Notes under the pieces: generated by a model
Database searches by the model: none
What the model was told of the DNA's origin: nothing
Seen by the model: only the letters and a program-made list of their open reading frames with translations
Translations under genes and position numbers: made by a program
NCBI GenBank assembly: GCA_910587445.1
Contig: CAJULE010000002.1
Span: 52,682-116,681 of the forward strand
Length of the DNA: 64,000 bases
Origin: an uncultured Christensenellaceae bacterium
Lineage (GTDB): Bacteria; Bacillota; Clostridia; Christensenellales; Pumilibacteraceae
Reading direction: 5' to 3'
Shown here: in pieces, positions 8,097-17,353 of the stretch
Position numbering within the stretch: the stretch's first letter is position 1
How the letters are laid out: each line of letters begins with the position of its first letter

Positions 8097-8546
8097 ATGT
8101 TGGCTATTGGCGGCGATCATGCCGCGACGCACTACAAGGAATGTATAAAAAGTCACCTCGACGCACGAAAGATCGAATATGTCGATTTCGGTACAAACGA
8201 GACCGCTTCGTGCGACTATCCCGATTTTGCGCTTAAAGTCGCGGAGGCGGTAGCAAGCGGAAAATGCGAAAAGGGTATTCTCATCTGCGGCACGGGCATA
8301 GGTATGAGCATTGCGGCGAACAAGGTCAAAGGCATACGCTGCGCGCACTGTACGGATACGTTTTCGGCAAAAGCGTGCAGGGAGCACAACGACGCAAACG
8401 TGCTCGCGCTCGGCGAACGCATTACGGGTATGGGCACTGCGCTCGATATAGTCGACGTGTTTGTGGATACTCCGTTCAGCAATGACGAAAGGCATATCCG
8501 CAGGATAGAGAAGATGTCCGCCATAGAGGACAGGTATTTTAAGTAG
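8097..8546 (+). CDS. rpiB: Ribose-5-phosphate isomerase B
   Basis: A 149-residue RpiB/LacAB-family sugar isomerase interconverting ribose-5-P and ribulose-5-P. Conserved features are the N-terminal AIGGDHAA (residues 3-10), YPDFA near 41, the catalytic C64 in ICGTGIGMSIAANK and the REHNDAN segment with H97. The length is typical. GGAGGT precedes the ATG. It leads the V-ATPase transcript; in B. subtilis the orthologue ywlF likewise lies between ywlE and, a few genes on, the F-type atp operon. Confidence 0.95.
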   Translation: MLAIGGDHAATHYKECIKSHLDARKIEYVDFGTNETASCDYPDFALKVAEAVASGKCEKGILICGTGIGMSIAANKVKGIRCAHCTDTFSAKACREHNDANVLALGERITGMGTALDIVDVFVDTPFSNDERHIRRIEKMSAIEDRYFK

Positions 8547-8561
8547 AAGGGTCAGGGGCAT

Positions 8562-8876
8562 ATGATAAGCGAAGTAATGAAGGAGATAGAGCAGGCGGAA
8601 GCCAAAGCCGAGGAAATAATTTCCGCGGCTCGGGAGCGCGCCCGCAATATCTCGCAAAGCGCTCGTGCGGAAGTCGAGGACATTCGCAAGGAATATGACG
8701 CAAGGCTCAAGGAAGAGCTTGACAAAATAGAAAAGCGCGCCGAAAAAGAGGGAAACGAACAGGCGAACGAAATTCTCAAAAAGGCGAAAGCCGAAGCCGA
8801 CGACGTCGCAAAAGCGAACGAGCGCGATTTCGGCAAGTGCGTCGGTAAAATCGCCGACAGAATAAGCAAGGCATAA
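8562..8876 (+). CDS. ntpF: V/A-type ATPase peripheral-stalk subunit (G/H type, NtpF-like)
   Basis: A 104-residue, almost entirely helical and charged protein (EIEQAEAKAEEIISAARERA...), typical of the coiled-coil stator subunit that pairs with subunit E. It starts 15 bases after rpiB and sits first in the ATPase block, as ntpF does in Enterococcus hirae. The assignment rests on composition and position together. Confidence 0.85.
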   Translation: MISEVMKEIEQAEAKAEEIISAARERARNISQSARAEVEDIRKEYDARLKEELDKIEKRAEKEGNEQANEILKKAKAEADDVAKANERDFGKCVGKIADRISKA

Positions 8877-8890
8877 GGCAGGGCGGGCGA

Positions 8891-10918
8891 GTGGCTGTAG
8901 TCGAAATGAAAAAACTGCGCCTTGTCGGGCTCTCTCGCGAGTGCGACAAGGTCATGGATACGCTGTCTAAAAGCGGCGTATTCGAGGTGTGCCCGACTTG
9001 CGATATGGAGGTCGGAAACCGCTCTTTCGATTCCTCTCATCTCGATCGCCTTATCTCCAAGCAGGTAAAGGCGGCTTTTGCCATAGATTATCTGCAAAAG
9101 CTCGACGCCGAAGCGGTCGATCTTTGTGTTTCGAGAGAAAAGGCGATCAAAAGACACAAGGACGTCGAGCCTTTTCCGTACAAAAACGCGGCAAAGTCCA
9201 AAGGACGCAGAATAATCACGCAGGCAGACTTTTACGACGGCGGCGCAAAGGAGTACGAGCTTCTTGCGACTGCCGATTCTCTCGAAAAAATAAACTTCAA
9301 AAGACTCGAAATAAAATCCGAGCTTCTGCGGTTGTCGTATAAGCTCGCTTCTCTCGAGCCGTTCGAAAACTTTCCGCTTAAGTTTTCGGATATCCGCGAC
9401 ACGCGCTCCACTTCGCGGCTTTTGGTTTGGTCGGAAAGTGCGGCGGCGGATACAAAGCGGCTCGAAGACGCCGGTTTTCCCGCATACGTCTGCGACTTAA
9501 AGACGTCCAAAGGTTCGCTTTTAAGCGTCATAGTACTAAAAGAGCACCGCGAAAAGGCGCTCGACCTATTGAGTTCCGAGGGCTTTTCTAAAGTGGAATA
9601 TACGGACGATATGACGCCGAAGGAGCTTAAAGAGAGCGTGGAGTCTCGTATTGCGGCGCTTAAATCAGAGGATTTTGCGGCGTTCGAAGAGGGACTCAAT
9701 TATGTAAAATACCTCGGGGAAATGCAGATCCTTTACGACTTTCTCGGTCTCGAAATAGAAAAGGCGCAGGCGGAAAGCGGATTTGTCCGCACCGACAGCA
9801 CTTTCGTTGTGGAAGGTTGGTTGCCGGCTTCGGTCGCAGAGGAAGTTCTCGCCGAGATAAGGGGCAGGACCGAAAACGTGTGCGCATTTTTGACTGAGCC
9901 CGAAAAGGAGGACAACCCTCCCACGCTGTTGAGCAATCCGAAGCTCATTGCTCCTTTCGAGGAGATAACGAATTTGTATTCTGCGCCCGCATACGGCGAG
10001 CTCGACCCAAATCCTTTCATGGCTGTGTTCTTTTTCATATTTTACGGCTTCATGATGGCAGACGCGGGGTACGGCATTGTCATGACAATTGCCGCGCTCA
10101 TTATTTTAAACGTGTTCAAGCTCGAAAAGGGCACGTCCCGTCTCATTGCGCTCATAGGTATCAGCGGCATTTCGACGATTTTCTGGGGAGTAATGTTCGG
10201 CGGTCTGTTCGGTATAGAGGGGATACCAGCGCTGTGGTTCAATCCGCTCAACGAGCCTCTCATGATGTTCGGACTGAGTCTCGGACTCGGAGTCGTTCAG
10301 GTCGTGTTCGGTTACGGTCTCTATACTTATAAGTCGTTCAAGCGCAAGAAGTATTTTGCGGGAATTGTCGACGTTCTGTTCAAAATCACCATAATCGTCG
10401 GCGTCGGACTCATTCTTTTGAATCTTCTGCTCGGGCTCTCTTCCGCATTTGCGACTGCGGGCATAGTCGTCATAATTGCTTCGCTCGTAGGCATAGTCGC
10501 GACGGCGGGGCACAACAGCCCGACCGTGGGCGGCAAGATAGCCGGCGGCTTTGCCGGTATTTACGATCTCGTGAACCTTTTGTCGGATATCTTGAGCTAT
10601 GCACGTCTTTTCGGTCTCGCGCTCGCGTCGGCGGCAATAGCTCTCGCCTTCAACACTCTCGGCGCGCTGTTCTTCGGTATTCCGGTAGTGGGCTACGTCA
10701 TCGGCATAATAGTCCTTATCCCGCTTCATGTGTTCAATCTCGGTCTCGGACTGCTTTCGGGATATGTCCATAACGCTCGTTTGCAGTTCATCGAATTTTA
10801 CAATAAGTTCTATGACGGCGGCGGCAGACTTTTCAGCCCCATGGGAGAAAAGACGAAGTATATTCGATTTGCTCCCAAACAAGAGCATAAGAAGAAAAGC
10901 TCGAAAGAAAACGCATAA
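8891..10918 (+). CDS. ntpI: V/A-type ATPase membrane subunit I (a-subunit)
   Basis: A 675-residue subunit. The N-terminal half (about 1-365) is a soluble, partly coiled-coil stator arm. From about residue 375 (NPFMAVFFFIFYGFMMADAGYG) seven or eight membrane helices form the ion half-channels. R572 in LSYARLFGLALA is the expected essential arginine facing the rotor ring. The GTG start gives MAVVEMKKLRLVG, which matches the usual family N-terminus; an in-frame ATG lies five codons later. A basic tail (KQEHKKKSSKENA) ends the protein. Confidence 0.93.
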   Translation: MAVVEMKKLRLVGLSRECDKVMDTLSKSGVFEVCPTCDMEVGNRSFDSSHLDRLISKQVKAAFAIDYLQKLDAEAVDLCVSREKAIKRHKDVEPFPYKNAAKSKGRRIITQADFYDGGAKEYELLATADSLEKINFKRLEIKSELLRLSYKLASLEPFENFPLKFSDIRDTRSTSRLLVWSESAAADTKRLEDAGFPAYVCDLKTSKGSLLSVIVLKEHREKALDLLSSEGFSKVEYTDDMTPKELKESVESRIAALKSEDFAAFEEGLNYVKYLGEMQILYDFLGLEIEKAQAESGFVRTDSTFVVEGWLPASVAEEVLAEIRGRTENVCAFLTEPEKEDNPPTLLSNPKLIAPFEEITNLYSAPAYGELDPNPFMAVFFFIFYGFMMADAGYGIVMTIAALIILNVFKLEKGTSRLIALIGISGISTIFWGVMFGGLFGIEGIPALWFNPLNEPLMMFGLSLGLGVVQVVFGYGLYTYKSFKRKKYFAGIVDVLFKITIIVGVGLILLNLLLGLSSAFATAGIVVIIASLVGIVATAGHNSPTVGGKIAGGFAGIYDLVNLLSDILSYARLFGLALASAAIALAFNTLGALFFGIPVVGYVIGIIVLIPLHVFNLGLGLLSGYVHNARLQFIEFYNKFYDGGGRLFSPMGEKTKYIRFAPKQEHKKKSSKENA

Positions 10919-10976
10919 TATATAGGCAAACCGCCGCAAAGCAGCGGCATTACAAATACTTTGGAGGTTTACAAAA

Positions 10977-11453
10977 ATGGAACTCGGCTACTTTTACGCA
11001 CTGCTCGGTGCGGCGCTCGCGATCCTTTGTTCGGGCATAGGCTCGGCTATAGGCGTCGGCAGAGCGGGTCAGGCGGCAACCGCGCTCATGTCGAAGGATC
11101 CGTCCAAGTTCGGCAACGCGATGGTATTACAGCTTTTGCCCTCGTCGCAGGGACTTTACGGCTTTGTCGTGGCATTCATGGTGCTCGTCAAGCTTCAGGT
11201 CCTCGGAGGAGATCCCGTCGCGCTTACGAATACGCAGGGCTTGTCTCTGCTTGCGCTGTGCTTGCCGATAGCTCTCGTCGGACTCGTTTCGGCTATCACG
11301 CAGGGCAACGTCATAGTGGGCGGTATCAATTTGCTCGGAAAGCAGGACAAGCAGATGGGTCACGCGATACTTTTGGCTGTCATGGTCGAAATTTTCGCGA
11401 TATTCTCGCTCATCGTTTCGCTTCTCGGCGTGCTTCTTTTCAAGATCGGCTGA
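10977..11453 (+). CDS. ntpK: V/A-type ATPase proteolipid subunit K (rotor c-ring)
   Basis: A 158-residue protein with four helices, i.e. a duplicated c-subunit hairpin. The ion-binding carboxylate is E138 (AVMVEIFAIF) in the fourth helix; the equivalent site in the first hairpin has no acid. Residues matching the Na+ ligands described for E. hirae NtpK are present: L54, S57 (Thr in E. hirae) and Q58 in LLPSSQGLYG, Q109 in AITQGN, and E138. This suggests Na+ coupling, which is inference. The SD TTGGAGG lies just before the ATG. Confidence 0.95.
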   Translation: MELGYFYALLGAALAILCSGIGSAIGVGRAGQAATALMSKDPSKFGNAMVLQLLPSSQGLYGFVVAFMVLVKLQVLGGDPVALTNTQGLSLLALCLPIALVGLVSAITQGNVIVGGINLLGKQDKQMGHAILLAVMVEIFAIFSLIVSLLGVLLFKIG

Positions 11454-11466
11454 TCGGAGATCGTTT

Positions 11467-12051
11467 ATGGAAGGAAAAGACGCGATAATAAACAGCATAA
11501 TCGCGACGGCGGAAAGCAAAGCGCAGGCAATAGTCGCCGACGCGATAGCCGAAAAAGATTCGTTGCTGGAAATGACGCGAAATCGTCTCGAACAGAGGGA
11601 GAGGGAAACTCTTGCCCATGCCGAAGAGGAAGCTCGCAAGACGGTGGAGAGAAAAGTGACTCTTGCCGAGCTCGACAGGCGCAAGCTTCTTTTAAAGGCT
11701 AAGCAAGCCCTTATCGATAAGGTTTACGACGCGGCGATCGCAAAGACGCTCAATATGACGGACAACGTCTATCGCGACTTTATCGGCGGTCTTGTCGCGC
11801 GCTATGCCGACGACGGCGACGAAGTAATGGTATCGGAACGCGACGTTCGCCGCTTGCCGTACGATTGGGCTACCAAGCTCGGCGAAAGTATAGGTAAGGA
11901 TCTGTCGCTTTCGGGCAAACATCACGACGCCCGCGGCGGTGTCGTGCTCGTCGGCTATAAGTGCGACAAAAATCTCACGCTCGACACTCTCGTCAAGCAG
12001 ATAAGACCGGAAACGGAAGCGGAAATCGCCGAAAAACTCTTCGGACGTTGA
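11467..12051 (+). CDS. ntpE: V/A-type ATPase peripheral-stalk subunit E
   Basis: A 194-residue subunit. The N-terminal ~100 residues are a long charged helix (KAQAIVADAIAEKDSLLE...) that would pair with NtpF; the C-terminal globular part (HHDARGGVVLVGYKCDKNLTLDTLVKQIRPE) resembles the head-binding domain of E subunits. It starts 13 bases after ntpK with GGAG upstream, in the canonical operon position. Confidence 0.9.
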   Translation: MEGKDAIINSIIATAESKAQAIVADAIAEKDSLLEMTRNRLEQRERETLAHAEEEARKTVERKVTLAELDRRKLLLKAKQALIDKVYDAAIAKTLNMTDNVYRDFIGGLVARYADDGDEVMVSERDVRRLPYDWATKLGESIGKDLSLSGKHHDARGGVVLVGYKCDKNLTLDTLVKQIRPETEAEIAEKLFGR

Positions 12052-12127
12052 CGGCTTATATACTTCGGTATAAAGGACTGCGTTCTCCGTTTAAGTATTT
12101 TTAAAACACGCCAAAGGGAAATCGTAA

Positions 12128-13096
12128 ATGGCACAGACTACGAAAATTTATGCGAATACGCTTGCAAAGTACAACGAGGGAAAACTTCTCTCGGAGGAAA
12201 AACTGCGCCGCCTTGCGGACGCGGATTTTGTCGGCGCCGTAAAAATGCTGTGCGACTACGGTTACGGCGGCGGGCGTCTCGGCGAAAACAGCTTCGACGT
12301 GGATAGGCTCATTTCCGAAGAAACGGTCGGGCTCATAAACTTTATATCCGAGGACTGTTTCGATCCGCATACGACGGCGGTGCTTCTCGCTCGCTTTTAC
12401 TATAACAACGCAAAGGCAAGATATAAGTTCAAGGTGGGCGGTCAAGAGAGCGTAGGCGCGCTTTACGATATGGATTCGGACTTTACTTCGGGAATTCCGA
12501 ACGGCACTTATGCCGACTGTCCCGAGCCTATGGCGAAAGCTCTTTCGCAGCTCGACGCGGCGGCGCTTACGGGTAAGGTGAGCGCTATGGCGATAGACGA
12601 AGCTCTCACACGCGCGATGTACGCGGATATGAGTGCTCACGCGAAAAAAGCCGGCAGAGCCGTCAAGCGGTATGTTGCGGCAAAAATAGACTTCGTCAAT
12701 CTCACGTCCGCGCTTCGCCTTTTGAGAATGGAAGCGGGTTCGGACAGACTGAAAGAGATTTTTATCGAAGGCGGCGGCATTTTGTGCGACGATCTCACGG
12801 CGGCATACGAAGCTGGGCTTATCGGCTTCGCGGATAAGCTGCGCGACACGCAATATTACGATATTTTAAAGCGCGTAAGCGAAAAGGGTTTCGACGCGTT
12901 GCCTCTGTTCGAGACGGACGCGGCGTACGCCGAGACTACGTTTTTCGACGGCGATCTCGAAAATATGCTGTCGAGCGCGCCTCTTCTGCATTACTACGCT
13001 TCCGCGCTGAACGAATATAAGACGGTCAAGATAATTCTTACCTGTCTCAAGAACAATGTGCGCGGAGAGATAAACAGACGAGTGAGGTGGTCGTGA
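12128..13096 (+). CDS. ntpC: V/A-type ATPase subunit C (d-type, central socket)
   Basis: A 322-residue helical protein of the V-ATPase C/AC39 family that couples the central stalk to the K ring. Matching features are a C-terminal helix with LKILTCLKNN-like sequence and internal repeats of the three-fold helical bundle (ARFYYNNAKARYKFK; YVAAKIDFVNLTSALRLLRM). AAAGGGAAA lies before the ATG. Its TGA overlaps the next ATG by one base, so translation is coupled. Confidence 0.9.
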   Translation: MAQTTKIYANTLAKYNEGKLLSEEKLRRLADADFVGAVKMLCDYGYGGGRLGENSFDVDRLISEETVGLINFISEDCFDPHTTAVLLARFYYNNAKARYKFKVGGQESVGALYDMDSDFTSGIPNGTYADCPEPMAKALSQLDAAALTGKVSAMAIDEALTRAMYADMSAHAKKAGRAVKRYVAAKIDFVNLTSALRLLRMEAGSDRLKEIFIEGGGILCDDLTAAYEAGLIGFADKLRDTQYYDILKRVSEKGFDALPLFETDAAYAETTFFDGDLENMLSSAPLLHYYASALNEYKTVKIILTCLKNNVRGEINRRVRWS

Positions 13097-13434
13097 TGCA
13101 AAAAAGCGGAAAGATAGCCGTGCTCGGCGATAGGGACAGCGTGGAGCTGTTTGTCGCAGCCGGTGCGGACATATACGACGCTTCGACGGAGTTCGAGGCG
13201 ATAGACGGATTGAAGAAACTCGAAGCGAGCGGTTATGCCGTGGTTTTCGTGACGGAAAACATTGCGGCGCTCGTTCCCAAACAGATAGAGGCTGTAAAGT
13301 CAAAGCCTTTCCCCGTCGTCATACCCATTCCGTCTGCCGCAGGCAGTAACGGCTTCGGCATGGCGGGAGTGAAACGCGACGTGGAAAAGGCGATAGGCGC
13401 GGACATCTTGTTTTCGGGAAGCGCGGGAAAATAG
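13096..13434 (+). CDS. ntpG: V/A-type ATPase subunit F (central stalk; NtpG)
   Basis: A 112-residue CheY-like fold protein of the central stalk: it begins with GKIAVLGDRDSVELFVAAG, with YAVVFVTENIA in the middle and PFPVVIPIPS near the end of the globular domain. The ATG at 13096 overlaps the ntpC stop (TGATG) and has GAGGTGG five bases upstream. The alternative GTG at 13087 would add three residues and is less likely. Confidence 0.9.
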   Translation: MQKSGKIAVLGDRDSVELFVAAGADIYDASTEFEAIDGLKKLEASGYAVVFVTENIAALVPKQIEAVKSKPFPVVIPIPSAAGSNGFGMAGVKRDVEKAIGADILFSGSAGK

Positions 13435-13470
13435 AGGTTTAATTTTGTGACGGGAGGTCACGGTCAAAGC

Positions 13471-15231
13471 ATGAAAGGTAAGATTGTTAAGGTCAGCGGA
13501 CCGCTTATAGTTGCGGAGGGTATGGCGGACGTAAAGATGTACGACGTCGTGCGTGTTTCGTCCCAACGTCTCATAGGCGAGGTCATAGAGCTACGCGGCG
13601 ACAAAGCGTCCATACAGGTCTATGAGGAGACGAGTATGCTCGGCACGGGCGAGGACGTAGTGTCCACGAACGCGCCGCTTTCCGTCGAACTCGGACCGGG
13701 ACTTGTCGAAAGCATTTACGACGGTATACAGCGCCCCTTGAATATGCTCGTGGAAAAGAGCGGCGACAGAATAGGCAGAGGTCTCGATGTGCCGGCGCTC
13801 GATCATAAAAAGAAATGGGACTTTACTCCTACCGTAAAGGTCGGCGATAAGGTCACGGGCGGCGATATAATAGGCACCGTCCGCGAAAACGAAGTCATAG
13901 AGCACAGAATAATGGTTCCTCCGGGAAAGAGCGGAATCGTCTCGAGCATAGAGGCGGGAAGCTTCAACATAGACGAGACTGTGGCTACGCTTAAGGACGA
14001 AAACGGTAGCGTCAATATCCGTATGGCGCAGAAGTGGCCCGTGCGCAGAGGCCGCCCGTATAAGTCCAAGCTTCCGCCAGCACGTCCGCTTGTTACGGGT
14101 CAGCGCGTAATAGACACGCTGTTTCCGATAGCCGAAGGCGGCGTCGCGGCTGTCCCCGGACCGTTCGGCTCGGGAAAGACCGTCGTTCAGCACCAGCTCG
14201 CGAAGTGGGCGGACGCGGACATAATCGTCTATGTCGGCTGCGGCGAGCGCGGCAACGAGATGACCGACGTTCTCAACGAGTTCCCCGAACTCAGCGACCC
14301 CAAGACGGGCAAGCCGCTTATGAAACGCACGGTGCTCATTGCGAACACTTCGGATATGCCGGTTGCGGCGCGCGAAGCGAGCATTTACACGGGTATCACG
14401 ATTGCCGAATATTTCCGCGACATGGGCTATAACGTCGCGATCATGGCGGATTCCACGTCGCGTTGGGCGGAAGCTCTGCGCGAGATGTCGGGAAGACTCG
14501 AGGAAATGCCGGGCGAGGAGGGGTATCCCGCCTATCTTTCGAGCCGTCTTGCCGAATTTTACGAGCGTGCGGGCAAGGTGTCCGTACTCGGAAGCGGCGA
14601 TAGGGTGGGAAGCGTTACGGCAATAGGAGCGGTTTCTCCTCCGGGCGGCGATATGTCGGAGCCCGTTTCGCAAGCGACGCTGCGCATAGTAAAGGTTTAT
14701 TGGGGACTTTCGGCGAGCCTTGCATATAAGCGGCATTTCCCCGCGATCGATTGGCTTACGAGCTACAGCCTCTATGCCGACCGCCTTGCGTCCTGGTATA
14801 CGTCGAACGTCGCTCGCGACTTCAACAACTATCGCGCCGAAGCCATGCGCATTTTGCAGGAAGAGGCGCAGCTCGACGAAATTGTCCGCCTTGTAGGCAT
14901 GGACGCGCTTTCTCCGCGCGACAGGCTCACAATGGAAACGGCAAAGGCGGTTCGCGAGGACTATCTTCATCAAAACGCCTTCCACGAAGTGGATACCTAT
15001 ACTTCGCTCGAGAAGCAGTACCGTATGCTAAAGCTCATAATAGACTGCTACCGTCGTTCGCTTTCTTCGCTCGAGGGCGGAGCGGAACTCGAAAAAGTGC
15101 TCGGGATAAGCGTGAGGGAAAAGATCGGCAGAAGCAAGTATATCCCCGAGGAGCGCATGGCGGAGTTCGACGACATAGACGCGGAAATGAGCGCGTCTCT
15201 TGCCGAAATATCCGGTAAGGAGAATGACTGA
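13471..15231 (+). CDS. ntpA: V/A-type ATPase catalytic subunit A
   Basis: A 586-residue catalytic subunit. The P-loop GPFGSGKT occupies residues 230-237, preceded by the A-specific insert (about 110-190), with the catalytic Glu region in CGERGNEM and the conserved SRWAEALREMSGRLEEMPGEEGYP block. The start at ATG 13471 gives MKGKIVKVSGPL, matching the family N-terminus, with GGGAGGT 12 bases upstream. An in-frame GTG at 13447 with its own AGAGG would add eight residues. The TGA overlaps the ntpB ATG. Confidence 0.97.
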   Translation: MKGKIVKVSGPLIVAEGMADVKMYDVVRVSSQRLIGEVIELRGDKASIQVYEETSMLGTGEDVVSTNAPLSVELGPGLVESIYDGIQRPLNMLVEKSGDRIGRGLDVPALDHKKKWDFTPTVKVGDKVTGGDIIGTVRENEVIEHRIMVPPGKSGIVSSIEAGSFNIDETVATLKDENGSVNIRMAQKWPVRRGRPYKSKLPPARPLVTGQRVIDTLFPIAEGGVAAVPGPFGSGKTVVQHQLAKWADADIIVYVGCGERGNEMTDVLNEFPELSDPKTGKPLMKRTVLIANTSDMPVAAREASIYTGITIAEYFRDMGYNVAIMADSTSRWAEALREMSGRLEEMPGEEGYPAYLSSRLAEFYERAGKVSVLGSGDRVGSVTAIGAVSPPGGDMSEPVSQATLRIVKVYWGLSASLAYKRHFPAIDWLTSYSLYADRLASWYTSNVARDFNNYRAEAMRILQEEAQLDEIVRLVGMDALSPRDRLTMETAKAVREDYLHQNAFHEVDTYTSLEKQYRMLKLIIDCYRRSLSSLEGGAELEKVLGISVREKIGRSKYIPEERMAEFDDIDAEMSASLAEISGKEND

Positions 15232-16607
15232 TGTTAAAAGAATATCGCAGTATAAGTGAAGTCGTAGGGCCTCTGATGCTCGTCGAGGGCGTGGAGGACG
15301 TAAAGTATAACGAGCTTGTCGAAATAGAGCAGGCAAACGGTGAGATCCGTCAGGGCAAAGTGCTCGAAATAAATAGGGATAAAGCGCTCGTTCAGCTGTT
15401 CGAGGTAAGCCAGGGACTTAAAATAAGCACGGCAAAAGCGCGCTTTCTCGGTAAGAGCATAGAACTTGCCGTGTCCATGGATATGCTCGGGCGCGTGTTC
15501 GACGGCATGGGCAGGGCAAAAGACGGCGGCGCGGACATAATCGCCGAAAAGCGTATGGACGTAAACGGTCAGCCCATAAACCCCGCAGCCCGCGATTATC
15601 CCGACGAGTTCATACAGACGGGAATATCGGCAATCGACGGGCTTAACACTCTCGTGCGCGGACAAAAGCTTCCCGTGTTTTCGATGAGCGGACTTCCGCA
15701 CGCCAATCTTGCGGCGCAGATAGCGCGTCAGGCAAAAGTGCTCGGCGCAAACGAAAGCTTCGCCGTGGTGTTCGCCGCGATCGGCATAACCTACGAGGAA
15801 GCGGAATTTTTCATAGACGATTTCAGAAAGACGGGCGCGATCGAGCGTACCGTGCTCTTTATGAACCTTGCGGACGATCCCGCGATCGAGCGCATTTCCA
15901 CTCCGCGCATGGCGCTCACCGCGGCGGAATATCTCGCTTTCGATAAGGGAATGCACGTTCTCGTAATAATGACGGACATCACCAATTACGCGGAAGCAAT
16001 GCGCGAGGTCTCGGCGGCGAGAAAGGAAGTCCCCGGGCGTCGCGGCTATCCCGGTTATATGTATACCGACCTTGCCTCGCTTTACGAGCGAGCAGGGCGC
16101 ATACGCGGAAAGAAAGGGTCGATAACGCAGATCCCTATTCTCACTATGCCCGAGGATGACAAGACTCATCCGATTCCAGACCTTACGGGCTATATAACCG
16201 AAGGGCAGATAATCCTTTCGCGCGAACTTTATAAAAAGGGATTCAATCCGCCCATAGACGTATTGCCCAGCCTTTCCCGTCTCAAGGACAAGGGTATCGG
16301 CAAGAATAAGACGCGCGAGGATCACGCCGACACGATGAACCAGCTTTTCGCCGCATATTCGCTCGGCAAGGAAGCAAAGGAGCTTTCCGCCATTCTCGGC
16401 GACGCGGCGCTCACGGAGACGGACAAAAAGTACGCGAAGTTTGCCGAGGAGTTCGAGCGCAGGTATGTCTCGCAGGGCTTCGAAACAAATCGCAGTATCG
16501 AAGAAACGCTCGATCTCGGTTGGGAGCTTCTGTCCATTCTTCCGAGGAGCGAATTGAAGCGTATCAAGGACGAGTATATCGATAAGTATCTGAAGAGTAA
16601 GGCGTAA
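15231..16607 (+). CDS. ntpB: V/A-type ATPase regulatory subunit B
   Basis: A 458-residue non-catalytic subunit that alternates with A in the hexameric head. The P-loop position is occupied by FSMSGLPHANLAAQIARQ, lacking the GKT, as expected for B. Other hallmarks are TGISAIDGLNTLVRGQKLPVF, SARKEVPGRRGYPGYMYTDLAS and the ITQIPILTMPEDDKTHPIPDL segment. Its ATG overlaps the ntpA stop by one base. Confidence 0.97.
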   Translation: MLKEYRSISEVVGPLMLVEGVEDVKYNELVEIEQANGEIRQGKVLEINRDKALVQLFEVSQGLKISTAKARFLGKSIELAVSMDMLGRVFDGMGRAKDGGADIIAEKRMDVNGQPINPAARDYPDEFIQTGISAIDGLNTLVRGQKLPVFSMSGLPHANLAAQIARQAKVLGANESFAVVFAAIGITYEEAEFFIDDFRKTGAIERTVLFMNLADDPAIERISTPRMALTAAEYLAFDKGMHVLVIMTDITNYAEAMREVSAARKEVPGRRGYPGYMYTDLASLYERAGRIRGKKGSITQIPILTMPEDDKTHPIPDLTGYITEGQIILSRELYKKGFNPPIDVLPSLSRLKDKGIGKNKTREDHADTMNQLFAAYSLGKEAKELSAILGDAALTETDKKYAKFAEEFERRYVSQGFETNRSIEETLDLGWELLSILPRSELKRIKDEYIDKYLKSKA

Positions 16608-16617
16608 AGGAGTAGCT

Positions 16618-17253
16618 ATGGCAAGACTTGCGGTAAATCCCACGCGAATGGAGCTTCGCCGCCTCAAGACCCGTTTAAAGACGGCAGAGCGCGGTCATAA
16701 GCTGTTGAAGGACAAGTCCGACGAAATGGTGCGTCGCTTTCTTTCGTATGTTCGCGAGAATAAACGTCTGCGCGAGGAGATAGAGGGCGATCTCGCGGAC
16801 GCAATGCGCTCGTTCATGCTTACGCGCGCCGTAATGAGCGGTGAGGAACTGAAGCAAACTTTGTGTTTGCCCGCCCGAACCGTCGACGTAAAGACCGATC
16901 TCGAAAACGTAATGGGAGTAGAGGTGCCCGTCGTCGAAATAACCGAGACGAAAAGCTCGGGCGATACGCTGCCGTACAGTCCGCTGTCCGCAACGTCCGA
17001 TCTCGACGTCGCGGTGGAAAAAATATCCGCGCTCATGGAAAAGCTTTTGCGGCTTGCGCAAGTCGAAAAGACCTGCAATATGCTTGCCGACGAGATAGAG
17101 CGCAACCGTCGCAGAGTAAACGCGCTCGAATACGTCATGATTCCTCAACTCAACGAGACCATAAAATATATCGTAATGAAGCTTGACGAAAACGAAAGGG
17201 GAGCGCTCGTTCGACTCATGAAGGTCAAGAGCATGATAACGCCCGATTCTTAA
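16618..17253 (+). CDS. ntpD: V/A-type ATPase central-stalk subunit D
   Basis: A 211-residue shaft subunit made of long N- and C-terminal helices. The N-terminus (VNPTRMELRRLKTRLKTAERGHKLLKDKSDEM) is the D-subunit signature and the C-terminal helix ends RRRVNALEYVMIPQLNETIKYI, the conserved pairing segment. It starts 10 bases after ntpB with AAAGGAG. It is the last ATPase gene; NtpH/NtpJ equivalents are absent, and a terminator follows. Confidence 0.95.
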   Translation: MARLAVNPTRMELRRLKTRLKTAERGHKLLKDKSDEMVRRFLSYVRENKRLREEIEGDLADAMRSFMLTRAVMSGEELKQTLCLPARTVDVKTDLENVMGVEVPVVEITETKSSGDTLPYSPLSATSDLDVAVEKISALMEKLLRLAQVEKTCNMLADEIERNRRRVNALEYVMIPQLNETIKYIVMKLDENERGALVRLMKVKSMITPDS

Positions 17254-17276
17254 GTTCATTTAAAATAGATGCATCG

Positions 17277-17308
17277 AAAACCTTTTGCATTTGCGGAAGG
17301 TTTTTTCA
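17277..17308 (+). terminator. Intrinsic terminator of the V-ATPase operon
   Basis: AAAACCTT and AAGGTTTT form an eight-base-pair stem around a 12-base loop, followed by a T tract (17301-17306). It lies 24 bases after the ntpD stop. Confidence 0.8.
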
Positions 17309-17353
17309 TTGTTTTTTCGACATGAACTAAAATAGACGCGCATATATTAAAGC

